Positions 41,837 to 53,097 of a stretch of DNA of 64,000 nt are shown one piece after another (the first letter of the stretch is position 1; every line of letters begins with the position of its first letter). This DNA comes from Cololabis saira (taxonomy: Eukaryota > Chordata > Actinopteri > Beloniformes > Belonidae). A program made the position numbers and the translations under genes. Where the stretch lies: the NCBI RefSeq assembly GCF_033807715.1, contig NC_084601.1, positions 289,001 to 353,000 on the forward strand. Direction: 5' to 3'. The notes below the pieces were generated by a model. That model did no database searches and was not told the origin of the DNA. It saw only the letters and a list, made by a program, of their open reading frames with translations.

Positions 41837-41849
41837 TCAATTCAATTCA

Positions 41850-44417
41850 ATTTCAATTCAATTTTATTTATATAGCGTCTAATACAACAGAGTTGTCTCT
41901 AGACGCTTTACAGAGACCCATACCCAGAACATGACCCCCGAGCAGTTATTACATAAACAATGGCAGGTAAAAACTCCCCTAGTGGGAGAAAAACCTTAAG
42001 CCAAACAGTGGCAAGGAAAAACTCCCCTTTAGGAGGGAAGAAACCTTGAGCAGGACCAGGCTCATCAGGGGGGACCCTCCTGCCGAGGGCCAGACTGGTG
42101 GGTCAGGGACGGCAACAGCACAGCAGGCAGGTGGAAGCAGCAACGGGATGACCGGGGGTGGGGACCGCAGGCCAGCACACAGCTCCCGAAGCTCCGGCCC
42201 AATCAGCAAGTCCCAGGTTGGGGTGCAGGGTCAGGAAAAGACTTGTGCTCCGTAATGCAAGCTACAAGCCACCCATGGCCACCTGCAGGACAAAAGAGAG
42301 AAAAGGGAGGAGAAGGGGGGGCCAGCAACGGGATGACCAGGGGTGGGGACCGCAGGCCAGCACGCAGCTCCCGAAGCTCCGGCCCAATCATCAAGTCCCA
42401 GGTTGGGGTGCAGGGTCGGGGAAAGGTTGAGAAGGGGCAGGGCCAGGGAGAGGAGTCTTGAGGGACGAACATTCTCCCCCGCCCAAAAGGGGCCGTTACC
42501 CTGCCCCCCTCACTCCCACACTGCAGGTTCCGGTGTCCGGCAAAGGATGCTGCAACATGGACAAAAGAGAGAAAAGGGAGGAGAAGGGGGGGCCAGCACA
42601 AGAAACCACAGGAGCGACTCTGACACACTAAAGTTTACACTACCTAGAGATTTACCAACACCAGCTAGAGGTTTACTAAACACTAACTATAGGCTTTACT
42701 AAACAGAAATGTTTTAAGTTTAGTTTTAAAGGTGGAGGTGGTGTCAGCCCCCTTAACCCAGATTGGAAGTTGGTTCCATAGTAGTGGCGCCTGATAGCAG
42801 AACGCCCGCCCTCCAAATCTACATTTAGATACTCTAGGAACTACGAGTAAACCTGCACTCTGAGAACGGAGAGCTCTGACAGGAACATAAGGCACTATCA
42901 GGTCTTGCAAATAATGCGGAGCTAAGCCGTTTTGGGCTTTATACGCAAGTAATAAAATTTTAAATTGGATTCTGAATTTTACGGGTAACCAATGGAGCGA
43001 CGCTAACACTGGAGAGACGTGGTCTCTCCTGCTAATTCCTGTCAGTACTCGTGCTGCTGCATTTTGGATCAGCTGGAGCCTATTCAGCAAATTACTTGGA
43101 CATCCTGCTAACAACACATTACAGTAATCTAGTCTAGAAGATACAAACGCATGAACTAGTTTTTCTGCATCACTCTGTGAGAGGATTTTCCTAATCTTTG
43201 CAATATTACGGAGATGGAAAAAGGCTATTTTACAAACCTGATTGACATATGGTTTAAACGACAAATCCTGATCGAAAATAACACCAAGATTTCTCACAGT
43301 TGCACTGGAAGCCATCGCAACACCATCTAATCCCTTCCTAAGATGCTCTGGACCAAGAATGATAACCTCTGTTTTATCTGAATTTAGAAGCAGGAAATTT
43401 CTGGACATCCAGTCCTTGATGTCCCTAAGACATGCCTGAAGTTTAACTAACGGTTCTGTTTCATCCGGCTTCATAGACAAATAGAGCTGCGTATCATCAG
43501 CATAACAATGAAATTGTATGCCGTGATTCTGGATTATACTTCCCAACGGCTGCATGTATAAACTGAACAAGATTGGCCCTAGCACTGAACCCTGCGGAAC
43601 ACCATAACAGACCCTTGACTGTTCTGAAGAAACCTCATGTACATGAACAAACTGGAACCTGTCAGATAGGTATGATTTAAACCAACATAGAGCTGTCCCT
43701 TTAATCCCAACAACATGCTCTAACCTGTGCAGTAAAATGCCATGATCTATAGTGTCAAAAGCAGCACTGAGGTCCAGTAGAACCAGTATGGACACTAATC
43801 CCTTATCTGAGGCCATAAGGAGGTCATTCGTGACTCGAACAAGTGCTGTCTCTGTGCTATGATGCATTCTGAACCCTGACTGAAAGACTTCAAACAGATC
43901 ATTTCTATACAAATAGTCACATAACTGGCTTGAAACTGCCTTTTCCAGAATTTTAGATACAAATGGAAGGTTGGAAATTGGTCTATAATTAGCTAAGGTG
44001 TCTGGGTCAAGAGAAGGTTTTTTAAGTAAAGGTTTAATTACTGCGACTTTGAAAACCTGTGGTACATATCCTAAACTTAGGGATAAGTTAATTTGGTCCA
44101 GTATTGTCGTACCAATAAGAGAAAAAATATGTTTGAATAGTCGAGTCGGGATGGGGTCTAACATACATGTGGTAGACTTAGCTCTATTAACGAGTGAAGT
44201 CAGCTCAGGGAGGTCTATAGGATCAAAACAGTCTAGAGACAAGTCAGAGCCTAGGGAAGTCGCTAAAGCTGAAGAAACACCTACAACCGGCTGGTTGATT
44301 TCTTCTCTAATTCTCGCGATTTTACTGTTGAAGAAGCCCATAAAGTCCTCACTACTGAGAGCTGCAGGAATGCACGGCTCAACAGAGTTGTGACTCTTTG
44401 TCAGCCTGGCTACAGTG
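41850..44417 (-). mobile_element. 5'-truncated L2-clade LINE
   Basis: A minus-strand reverse transcriptase frame (44341-42683, 552 codons from its first ATG and open further upstream to about 44417) is followed by a 3' UTR and an AATTGAATT-type tail ending near 41850. The upstream endonuclease half is absent, so the copy is 5'-truncated, as is usual for LINEs. A 185-bp-spaced tandem duplication (42138-42240 and 42323-42426) lies in the 3' UTR. Confidence 0.92.
42683..44341 (-). CDS. L2-type reverse transcriptase (C-terminal part of ORF2)
   Basis: The 552-aa frame has the RT blocks in order: NYRPISNLPFVSKILEK, GFRMHHSTETALVRVTNDLL, VLLDLSAAFDTIDHGILL, YGVPQGSVLGPILFSLYM and the catalytic FHCYADDTQLYL (YADD at about residue 280). 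The C-terminal domain (SRLDYCNVLLAG, ASLHWLPVKFRIQFK, APLLWNQLP) is that of the L2 clade. The frame has no stop or frameshift, so the copy is young. The apurinic endonuclease domain is missing, so it cannot mobilise itself. Confidence 0.93.
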   Translation of the reverse strand: MGFFNSKIARIREEINQPVVGVSSALATSLGSDLSLDCFDPIDLPELTSLVNRAKSTTCMLDPIPTRLFKHIFSLIGTTILDQINLSLSLGYVPQVFKVAVIKPLLKKPSLDPDTLANYRPISNLPFVSKILEKAVSSQLCDYLYRNDLFEVFQSGFRMHHSTETALVRVTNDLLMASDKGLVSILVLLDLSAAFDTIDHGILLHRLEHVVGIKGTALCWFKSYLSDRFQFVHVHEVSSEQSRVCYGVPQGSVLGPILFSLYMQPLGSIIQNHGIQFHCYADDTQLYLSMKPDETEPLVKLQACLRDIKDWMSRNFLLLNSDKTEVIILGPEHLRKGLDGVAMASSATVRNLGVIFDQDLSFKPYVNQVCKIAFFHLRNIAKIRKILSQSDAEKLVHAFVSSRLDYCNVLLAGCPSNLLNRLQLIQNAAARVLTGISRRDHVSPVLASLHWLPVKFRIQFKILLLAYKAQNGLAPHYLQDLIVPYVPVRALRSQSAGLLVVPRVSKCRFGGRAFCYQAPLLWNQLPIWVKGADTTSTFKTKLKTFLFSKAYS

Positions 44418-44465
44418 TGGATGGATGGATGGATGGGTGATTGATGGATGGATGATGGATGGATG
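44418..44465. repeat. GATG satellite, far side of the L2 insertion
   Basis: The same GGAT/GATG units as 41022-41836 resume immediately at the truncated 5' border of the L2 copy. Confidence 0.9.
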
Positions 44466-46189
44466 CTTGTACACCGCTAAGCCACGTGGCGGCGCTCTGC
44501 TCTGATTTTTAAGACATTGACACAATTGAGGATTTAAAGCCTCCCAAGTTTTCATATTTTATTGTTTAACTTTGTTTTTTTTTTTCAGTTAAGTTACACA
44601 AACGTATAAGTTAAATACTCGTGGAAATCTTTCACGGGTCTGAAACTGAACCGACGTAGTTTTTTGTTTGTTTTTAATATGATGAAAAGTTTTTCCGTCA
44701 GTTAATCTAAAGTTTTGGTGATTCACTCATGTGGAGCAGATGATCAGGAGTGAGTGGGAGAGCAGGATGAACATTACGGTCCATGCGGAAACGCAACCAA
44801 AAACGGCTGCAGTGGAAAAGTAATCTGTAACGCCTAAACAAACTGTTGATTTCAAAATAAAAGTTTCGATGCGCTTCAATAAAACCCCCCTTTGCTGAAC
44901 AGGGTTCATCTGCAGATTGCCATTGTTGATTCTGAGGAACGAGCAATAAAGGGTTTTCCAAAATATTTCTCAAATATAAAAATACAAATTCCAGTAAAAT
45001 ATTTTAATCAGGAAGTTGGAAACTACAGAAATCCACAGAAAACCACAAAATTTGACCAGTATGTTGTTTATTCAGAAACTACATTCAACCAATACCCGGT
45101 GAATGTAGTTGCAGACAAATACAGCATACTGCTAAGAAAAAAAACAATGACAGAAAATGTGTGAGAACACAATGAAATCACACGTCATAAAATGATTGGT
45201 TGAAGCGTATTGCTGAGGTTCATTTGAATAAAAAAATGCCTTATCAATAGTCAGTGGAAATGAAATGAATCTCTTAATAATCAGAATCAGATTGGTTATG
45301 ATTATAATGATCATTAAATCTTGCAAACTCTGAAGTGAGTAAAGAGGAAGACGGAGAGTCGTGGCCGTATCTGCAGAAATCTGGATGAAGCAGACGGGTG
45401 TGATGTTGCCTGACAACAATGGAGGTGATAAGATCATTCAGCAGCATCCGTCAGCAAAGGTGAAATGTCTGAGAAGACAACAGGGGGCGAAGTTCACCTA
45501 AGTTCAATATCCATTACAATATCTAGGGTGAAGGGATTCTCCTTCACAGCAACATGTTAATGATTACACTATCTGTTGACAAATGCTGTGGTCTTTTTAG
45601 TGTTACTGTTGTGTTTGCAGCCCCAGTATCCATGAATGAGAGCCGCTCAGAGACGTGTTGGAATCCTGAGTATGTTCCTGCAGTGCAGCCACATCAGGTG
45701 AAGCACTCGAAGCTGTTCTGCTTTATCTGCGAGTGATCTCACATTCTTCATGACAAGAAGTGAATCAGTTATTTAAACTTCCTCGTTTTCTGCTGCTACA
45801 CCTATCTAACATCATCAACTTCTCTTCAATGTGTCTGGATTTTGGCGCAATGTGTATCTTAAAAAAAGCTCAGTTAGCTTTTCTCAGTTAGAAATTGACA
45901 CTTATGAGCAGATGTTCTGTATCCAGTGCAGAATCAAAATCATCATAGAAAACAGTTTCAAAAATGACTTTTGTAACAAAACAAAAAAAACAAACCAAAA
46001 TATCCACATGACCAGAGCAACTGCTAGAGGCTGCTGGACTGTAACCAGGCTATGATTGTTAAGTTTTGCTATCATACATGCTGGATTTTCAATTTACAAG
46101 AAAAAAACTAAACAATAAAAACATTAATTTACTCACAGACTATAAACAATAGGATACATACGCCTTAACTTTTTTAATATCTGCATGCA
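44466..46189. other. Non-coding stretch with one exon-like segment
   Basis: No gene is supported. 45621-45697 has a good acceptor (TGTTTGCAG|CCCC) and a plausible donor (CATCAG|GTGAAG) around an open frame starting MNESRSETCWNPEYV. It cannot be joined to any neighbour and may be chance or a non-coding transcript. Confidence 0.3.
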
Positions 46190-46620
46190 ATCAGAATCAG
46201 AGTCAGGAATCAGAATCAGGTTTATTGGCCAAGTCAGGTCAAACAAGACAGGGAATTTGACTCTGGTTATTTTTGCTCACTGTACAGTAAATAACAAATG
46301 ACAGCTCTTATTAACATATATACAATTTTTTATTTTAAAGTGAAAGGTGCAGCAGTATGAAGTAGACATGGTTATTGAAAGTTGCATTGTTACAGTATAT
46401 GATTGTGGTTATTATTATTATTATTATTATTATTGTTATTATTATTATTGCACAGTGGTTGATTACACTGAGACTCTATGAGTGATGAGAGTTCATCAAT
46501 ACAAATACATCAGAATCAGAATCAAAATAAGGTTTATTGGCCTAGTCAGGTCAAACAAGACAGGGAATTTGACTCGGTTACGGGATTTTCGCTCACCGTA
46601 CAATAAATAGACAAATGTTA
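46190..46620 (+). repeat. Dispersed TTTATTGGCCAAGT repeats, copies D and E
   Basis: Two copies in the same direction, at 46190-46330 (followed by an ATT tract, 46408-46449) and 46510-46620. Both carry CAGGTCAAACAAGACAGGGA and GAATTTGACTC. Confidence 0.8.
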
Positions 46621-46739
46621 CATAAATGTTACCTACATGTGTTGATTGTATAGATACTTTTATGATCGAATTTCTGGTATTTGTTAACTGCTAGTGTTAT
46701 CATTATTATTATATTATTTCTGAGTATCCCGGTACCTTT

Positions 46740-47030
46740 ATTGTGAAAGCCCGACCGGAAGCTGAGTCGGGTCGCACAGCGACCTCTTGACGGATGTTGC
46801 GTCACGGTCGCTTTAAAGCGGACGGTCGGACCAGCGGGCCACATTCCGGACCAGATGGACCGAGTCTGCGACTGAAAACCGGGACCGAAGCGGACCCTGA
46901 AGCCCGGGTTAAAGTCCTGAAGCCCGGGTTAAAGTCCTGGCGGTGACTGGAGCTGGACCGGCTCGGGAACGGGACTACAGCCTGCGTGGCGGAGCTTTTC
47001 CCCGGAGTGAAGAGCGTCGGGACCGGGTAA
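46740..47030 (+). promoter_or_regulatory. pi4kb: Candidate pi4kb CpG-rich promoter and 5' UTR exon
   Basis: A sharply GC- and CpG-rich island with an ETS site (GACCGGAAGC, 46751 region) and a CRE-like TGCGTCAC (46797 region) ends in a donor CGGGACCGG|GTAATG near 47027. The pi4kb start codon lies in an exon with its own acceptor (TTTTCTAG, 56072), so a leader exon upstream is required and this is the only good candidate. A 20-bp unit (CTGAAGCCCGGGTTAAAGTC) is duplicated at 46898-46937. Confidence 0.6.
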
Positions 47031-47238
47031 TGTTAACGTAGTCGCTCCTTTTACCGCTGCGTCTGCTCCCTGCTCCCTTTCTGCTGTAGTTTAGTTTCTG
47101 TTCTCCGGGTGTGTTCGTGTCGGGTTGGTGGAGTGTCTGTGGTATTGGGGGTGTGTGTGGGGGACTGGGCCTGTTGCAGCCCGGCTCAGCCCGGTCCAGC
47201 CCTCCTTCCTCCAGTTTGTTTTCATCATGAGGGAGCGG

Positions 47239-47243
47239 CTCTC

Positions 47244-47277
<34 letters not shown>

Positions 47278-47292
47278 GCTGCTGCTGCATCC
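47239..47292. repeat. CTC/CTG-rich pyrimidine tract
   Basis: A run of CTCCTC, CTTCCTCC and CTGCTG units just after the candidate leader exon. Confidence 0.8.
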
Positions 47293-47394
47293 ACTCTGAT
47301 CCCAACAACACAAACCTCATTATATCATCCTCCTTAATATCTGTCCATGATCCTCGTTCATATTCATAATGGCTCCCTAAACACTGCAATTCAG

Positions 47395-47645
47395 CCATTA
47401 TTAAGGAATTATTAAGAAAACTCAAATATCCTATCTCAAAAAATTAAAATATTCTGGCAATCTAAATCTTAAGCTGTAAACCATAATCAGCAATATTAAA
47501 ATAATAAAAGGCTTGCAATATTTCAGTTGATTTGTAATTAACCCAGAATGTACATTTGTTGAATGGACATTTTTGTTTTTTTAATTGCATTACAGAAAAT
47601 AAAGAACTTTATCACAATATTCAAATTTTCTGAGACAGTCCTGTA
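47395..47645. mobile_element. DNA-transposon end fragment (CTGAGACAGTCCTGTA type)
   Basis: TTAAGAAAACTCAAATATCC, TATCTCAAAAAATTA and a right end TTTTCTGAGACAGTCCTGTA match a short element that I recall as widespread and little-diverged in fish genomes. The ends AAAATTAAAATATT and AATATTCAAATTTT are loosely inverted. Superfamily not assigned. Confidence 0.5.
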
Positions 47646-47665
47646 TCTCTGTGATGCTTTTGTAG

Positions 47666-48781
47666 TAGGGTTGCCAACTCCCTGTAAAATAAACAAGGAC
47701 ACCTCATCAGCAGGGCTGCTGTTCTGACAATTTACTTCTGCTTTGCCAAAAAATGCTACCTAATGGTTTTGTACTTTTACAGAGCTACAATTTTACTGTG
47801 TTTTACTCCCTAAACCATGTCCTTTTCCCACAAGTGGTCCTTGTTTCTTGCCAGGCCGTCATTGTAAATAAAAATGTTCTTAATGACCTGCCTGGTTAAT
47901 TAAAGGCTAATGACTGAATGAATATCAAATAAAGCGATGGATTTTTTTTTTTTTGTCTTCTTTATCGTAGAATGTTCACAAAGTGTAACGCAATTCATGT
48001 CATGGGTAGTTTATTTTGAAGGATAAAATACTCAACATCCCATAATATCAATTTTACATCGTGCAAGAAATGATTGGCGTTGCAATCAAACTTTGAAAAT
48101 CGACTTTGCGCAAGCGCAGAACCACAAAGTAGCATTTCTCGGCAGGTAGCAAGGATTGGCAGAACACCGGCCAACCTGATTGCCTTCACCCTTCCTGGCG
48201 TGGTGAATTCTTTTAGCCCCTTTTTTTTGTGAGTGAAACGATTTTTTTTTTTAACTGTTTGACTCAAACCTGAATTAAATTAGATGCATATTTTTGAATG
48301 CCATGAACACATGGAAAACAAATTATTATCCAGCAATTCACTTTAATACAAAATAACAAAATTAATTGAATAAAATAAGTATCTTTCCTAAACAGAAACC
48401 TGTCCTGCTTAACTTAAAATTGTATAAATTAATATAAAACAATAGAAAGAAAGCAGCAATACATTCTGTAATAGTGCACATTTTTAGTGCAATAACAAAA
48501 GTGCAAACAGAAAGTGTGTAGAAAACTTGTAAACATATTTGTGCCTCAAAGGCCATGACAGTAGCTACAGTTGTAGTAAAACAGAAAAAATAACTTATGA
48601 ACTCAACAGCTCAATGTCATTTTCCATTGGCATTTTATTTTATTTTATTTTTTATGACTATTTTCTGACTCTCACAGTAATACGGGACAAAGTGCTTCCC
48701 TTTTCAGCTCCATACGGGACACGTACTTTAGTTTATAAATACGGGACAATTCAGTTTTTCAAGGTCCAATTGGCAACCCTA
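47666..48781. mobile_element. hAT element with TAGGGTTGCCAA termini
   Basis: The ends TAGGGTTGCCAACT and AATTGGCAACCCTA are inverted and flanked on both sides by the identical 8-mer TTTTGTAG (47658-47665 and 48782-48789). 1116 bp, no transposase, in the pi4kb 5' UTR intron. Confidence 0.92.
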
Positions 48782-48939
48782 TTTTGTAGTATCGTGCCAT
48801 AGACACGAACTATTGTAATAATAATAACCACGATCATACGTTGTAACAATGCACCTTTCACTACCTCACACTGCTGCACCTTTCACTTAAAAAAAAAAAT
48901 GTATATATGTTACAAGAGCCATTTGTCTTTTACTGTTTA

Positions 48940-49035
48940 CAATTATTTAAATCTGGGTTCAGTGAGCGAAACAACCGAAGGCAAATTCCCTGTCTGGCAT
49001 GTTCATACTTGGCCAATAAAGCTTATTCTTATTAT
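48940..49035 (-). repeat. Dispersed TTTATTGGCCAAGT repeat, inverted copy
   Basis: Reverse orientation of the family: AGTGAGCGAAACAACCGAAG, AAATTCCCTGTCTGGCATGT and TTGGCCAATAAAGCTTATTC. Confidence 0.8.
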
Positions 49036-49769
49036 TTACGTTGGAGCATCTGTGGAACAGAATATTATCCTGGCAGGATCATAAAAGCAAAAGCAGATTG
49101 TGAATGTAGTTGTGTGCAGCTGGTCCAGAGACTGTTTCCAGCCCTGGACCGGGCTTCCCAGCATCTCTAGGACGTGCTTGTATATCCGTTTTTGTAGAAC
49201 AACTAATAGGCACGTGTTATGTTTGGGATGGGCAAGGGAAAAAAAGAAGGAGGGGGGTATTGGTCATAGTGGCCCATCACCTGCTAGGTTTTCTAAAGCC
49301 TGAAAAAGAGCCTAGAAAAGGTGCAGAGGCTTTAGTTTCAACCCAGAGCACTTGAATTACAATCTGCTAAAAACAGCATGTTGTTGTTTTTTCTGGAAAC
49401 AAATGGTGCCAAGTAATTTCTGCCTATACCAGCATTTCACAAGTCACACGTCTTTGACCAACAGCAAGTATATGAGAAGAATAACTGGCATCATGACCAA
49501 AGTTCCCAGCAGACGCTAAGCTCTTGGCTTAGTGCGGCATTTCGTCTCATGATGTATGAATAATCAGCCATCCGTGTGTTTAAGAAGGTTTAAGCTAAAG
49601 TTCAGAAAAGGCTCGAGCACACAGAGACGTTGCAAGTGACAGAGGAGGATTTATTTCCTGCTAAAAGTAATAACCCCCATTGTTCTGGTACTTTTTTTTT
49701 CTTCCCTCGATTTGTGGATGTGGTTCCTTACGTTTATCTATAGAAGAGCAAGAATGTGCCTTTCCTTTA
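49036..49769. other. Non-coding intronic stretch
   Basis: I see no gene or clear repeat here, only unique-looking intron sequence between the inverted repeat copy and the second MITE. Confidence 0.4.
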
Positions 49770-50339
49770 TGGCCCTTTTGCAATAGTTCCGCTTCACCTC
49801 GGTTCTACCCGCCACGGCCCCGTTTTGCGCTTTTGCACTAGGGCTGAGACGGGTAGAGCCGCTCCAAGCCGATACTATTTCTGTAACCATTCTGGCGAGG
49901 TTCTATCCGGGCTGAGCCGGGACTATTTCTGACGTCACCACCCTCCGCGCCACTGATTGGTCGGGGGGCGGTGCCGTCAGACGTTTGAATCAGGAAGCGG
50001 GAGTCAGCGCGAATCGCGGCTCGCTACGATTTTATTATAAAGCGCAAACGTCTGTTTGGTGATCCAACTCTGAGGTGCAGATGTTCATAAACCTGGTGGC
50101 TGAGGAGAGAATTAAAAAAGGGATGTAGACGGGCTGTTTTACTCTCAGCCGCTCGCGGCTCCAGCTAATTTCTGATCACCGCCGACATGAACAAAGCGGT
50201 TGCGCAATCGAGTACGTCACAGCAGCTTCACCCCAACCCCCCCACTTCTCACCTGGCTGTGGAAAAACAAACGGGGACAAAACGGGTGGAGCCGCGCCGA
50301 GCCGCGCCGGGCTAAGGCGGTACTAGTGCGAAAGCGCCA
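49770..50339. mobile_element. GC-rich PIF/Harbinger-like MITE, copy 2
   Basis: The ends TGGCCCTTTTGCAATAG and CTAGTGCGAAAGCGCCA are flanked by TTA on both sides (49767-49769, 50340-50342). The 570-bp body matches copy 1 in order, including TGACGTCA followed by CTGATTGGTC. Confidence 0.87.
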
Positions 50340-50506
50340 TTATTCCCTGCTCTGATTGGTCCTAGTCCTAACCAACTGTGTGCAAAGGCAGTTTAATAAG
50401 CCACCGTTGGTGCTGCCCCTTGGTGGGGAGACCTATGAGTTGTTATTCAGACCCCACATATTTCTAGATGTGGCTCTGATCTATCAGGCTAATAACCAGC
50501 AGTATA

Positions 50507-51125
50507 AGGCGCTTTTGCATTAGTCTCACTTCTCCCCGGTTCTACCCGCTATGGCCCCATTTTGCGCTTTCGCACTAGGGCTGAGACGGGTAAAGCCGCT
50601 CCAAGTCGATACTTTTTTCTGTAACCAATTCAGCCAGGTTCTTTGCGGGCTGAGAAGGGACTATTTCTGACGTCACCACCCTCCTCGCCACCGATTGGTC
50701 GGGGGGCGGGGCCGTCACCACCCTCCACGCCTCTGATTGGTCGGGGGGCGGGGCCGTCAGACGTTTGAATCAGGAAGCGGGAGTCAGAGCGAGGCGACTC
50801 GCGGCTCGCAGCGATTTTATTATAAAGCGCAAAACGTCTGTTTGGTGATCCAACTCTGAGGTGCAGATGTTCATAAACCTGGTGGCTGAGGAGAAAAAAT
50901 TTAAAAAGGGATGTAGACGGGCTGTTTTACTCTCAGCCGCTCCCGGCTCCAGCTGATTTCTCATCAGCGCGACATGAACAAAGCGGTTGCGCAATCGAGT
51001 ACGTCACAGCAGCTTCACCCAAACCTGCCCGCTTCTCCCCTGGCAATGCGAAAACACACGGGTGGAACTGTGCCGTACCGCGCCGAGCGGAGCCGGGCTC
51101 AACCGATACTAGTGCAAAAGTGGCA
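50507..51125. mobile_element. GC-rich PIF/Harbinger-like MITE, copy 3
   Basis: The ends AGGCGCTTTTGCATTAG and CTAGTGCAAAAGTGGCA are flanked by TATA on both sides. The 619-bp body is the same family; like copy 1 it has a duplicated ATTGGTC/GGGGCGGGGCCGTCA block. It lies only about 167 bp from copy 2, in the same orientation. Confidence 0.85.
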
Positions 51126-51129
51126 TATA

Positions 51130-52946
51130 CTCCATAATAATAATGTATTCTCTAAAACTGGACTGGGTTATGAGGCCTCTTGTCTCTTAGTTGCTCAAAA
51201 TCCGACCTGAACAGAAGTATTTGTAGACGTGATTTAAAGCACATCCAGCAAAAAGAGTTGTGCTTCTTGGACGTGATTGTGAGTTCCATCACATCATTTG
51301 AATGTACTTTTTATTTTTATCATTACTTCTGGGCTTTAACTACCCTATATAATAATAAAGTATAAACATGCTGTTCCTGTTTTGGTTAATGTTTAGGGCT
51401 GATTTCTGCGTTCTCCTGCACCCAAGGACGACTGCATTTCTTACATGAACATTTGTGCAAATGTCTCAGAACATCTGCCCCCCCCCCCCCCCCTCCCCCC
51501 TCCAGCCGGGGGAACTCCCCGTAATCCCCGTTGCCCTCCGCTCCAGCTCGCTGGCCCCGTCATGTTAGTTGCTGCTGCCAGATTAACTTTTTGCCTGTCC
51601 TTCATCCACCATTTCACTCTGTAACACCTTTTTCAAGCCCTTTCATTAGTGTCGTCCACATTACGGGGCATTCTAAAGAAACTGATCAGTGCACGCAGCC
51701 TCACTGATGCACAGGACAATTAACTCAATATTTTTTACTTTGGGGATGTTGGAAGATGTCAGTGAAACAATAAAACAAAGTCATTCTTATCAAACTGATG
51801 ACAATTGATTAACTGATTTGCGTAACTCTACTCTCCAACTATTTGACGCACTGGTTGCAGCTTCTCAGATGTGACAAATTTGTTGTCATTTTGCTTTGGT
51901 GTCATCTGAAAATCCAAGATTCTTACCTTTTTCCGAAGTCAATTCACCGATTGGTTTTATCTACTTCAAATGTTGTTCTACACTATTTTCACTTCTTATC
52001 AGACCGTTTCTGTCACTTCTTATCAGACCGTTTCTGTCATTTCAAGTCTGACGGGCTGTGACGGTTACAATTTGAAGCATTATTAAACAAAAACATCCAT
52101 CGTGTCTGAATCACGCCTGCAACTAATTTACTCAACCAAGTCTGAGATGTGACGGAGAAGAACAGCAAATGCTTAACATCAGCACGGCAAGGCAACACCA
52201 GCACTGACGGAGAAATGAAAGCACACACTCTCAGCGTAAACACTGTCACTGTGGCAACAGCCTGTATGGCCTCCACATCTGGAACCCATCAAACCTGCAA
52301 TAACCCCATTCTATCTGGGCAGTGTGATGATCTCATGCTCAGCTGTGTGCAATCAGGACCTCCATACGTCTGAGGGCTGATATCACTGCAGGGAAATCAC
52401 TAGTGGACATGCATTTGATTTATATGACAAAATTAAAGATGGATGCTTCATTTGTATGAATTAGTCTTTTACTATCATTTGGATTCTGTCCACTCCTCAC
52501 TGATGTAAGAGATACCAGCGACTGGTGACTTTCTGGAGAGTATTAGATACAGCTGGACATCACTCCCATCTGGGTTTGTGTTGGCTGCAGTTCCGATGAT
52601 CACCATTAGTCCTCTGTTGATAAAGGTCTGACTCGTCCATTAAGCCTTTTTAAGGTTTCTGTAGGAATCATAATTATTTAGGGGATTTGCGTTTACTGTT
52701 ACCGTTTCACAACATGGAAGCGTCGGTCCCCACAATGCATGGCAGTTCTGATGTTCCAATTTTTTTAAAGTGTTGCTGTTACATCAGTTTTCATACGTTC
52801 AAGTGTAGGTGTGTGTTCTGCTGGACACAATAGGAAATGATTTAAAACGGAGATGAACTCTAAGTTCAGGCAAATCTGTTGAGTAGTGCAGCAATAATCC
52901 TGGGGACAGATTTTATTACTCTATCATGGAAATAATGTTTATGTAA
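51130..52946. other. Non-coding intronic stretch
   Basis: No gene is supported. A C run at 51479-51493, and a 25-bp tandem pair (CTTATCAGACCGTTTCTGTC) at 51993-52040. Confidence 0.4.
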
Positions 52947-53040
52947 TAGTTGCTCGGGGTCATGTTCTGGCTCTCTGGAAAGCACCTAGAGACAACATAT
53001 GTTGTAATAGGCGCTATATAAATGAATTGAAATTAAATGT
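52947..53040 (+). mobile_element. L2 3'-end fragment, same family as the 42-kb copy
   Basis: GGGGTCATGTTCTGGCTCTC, CACCTAGAGACAACATATGT and TAGGCGCTATATAAATGAAT are the reverse complement counterpart of 41860-41940 in the L2 copy, with the same AATTGAAATT tail. A dead-on-arrival 3' fragment. Confidence 0.85.
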
Positions 53041-53097
53041 GAACGAATGTTATACAAATATTAAAGAAATTAAAGTTTACCAAAAGAAAACAAGATA

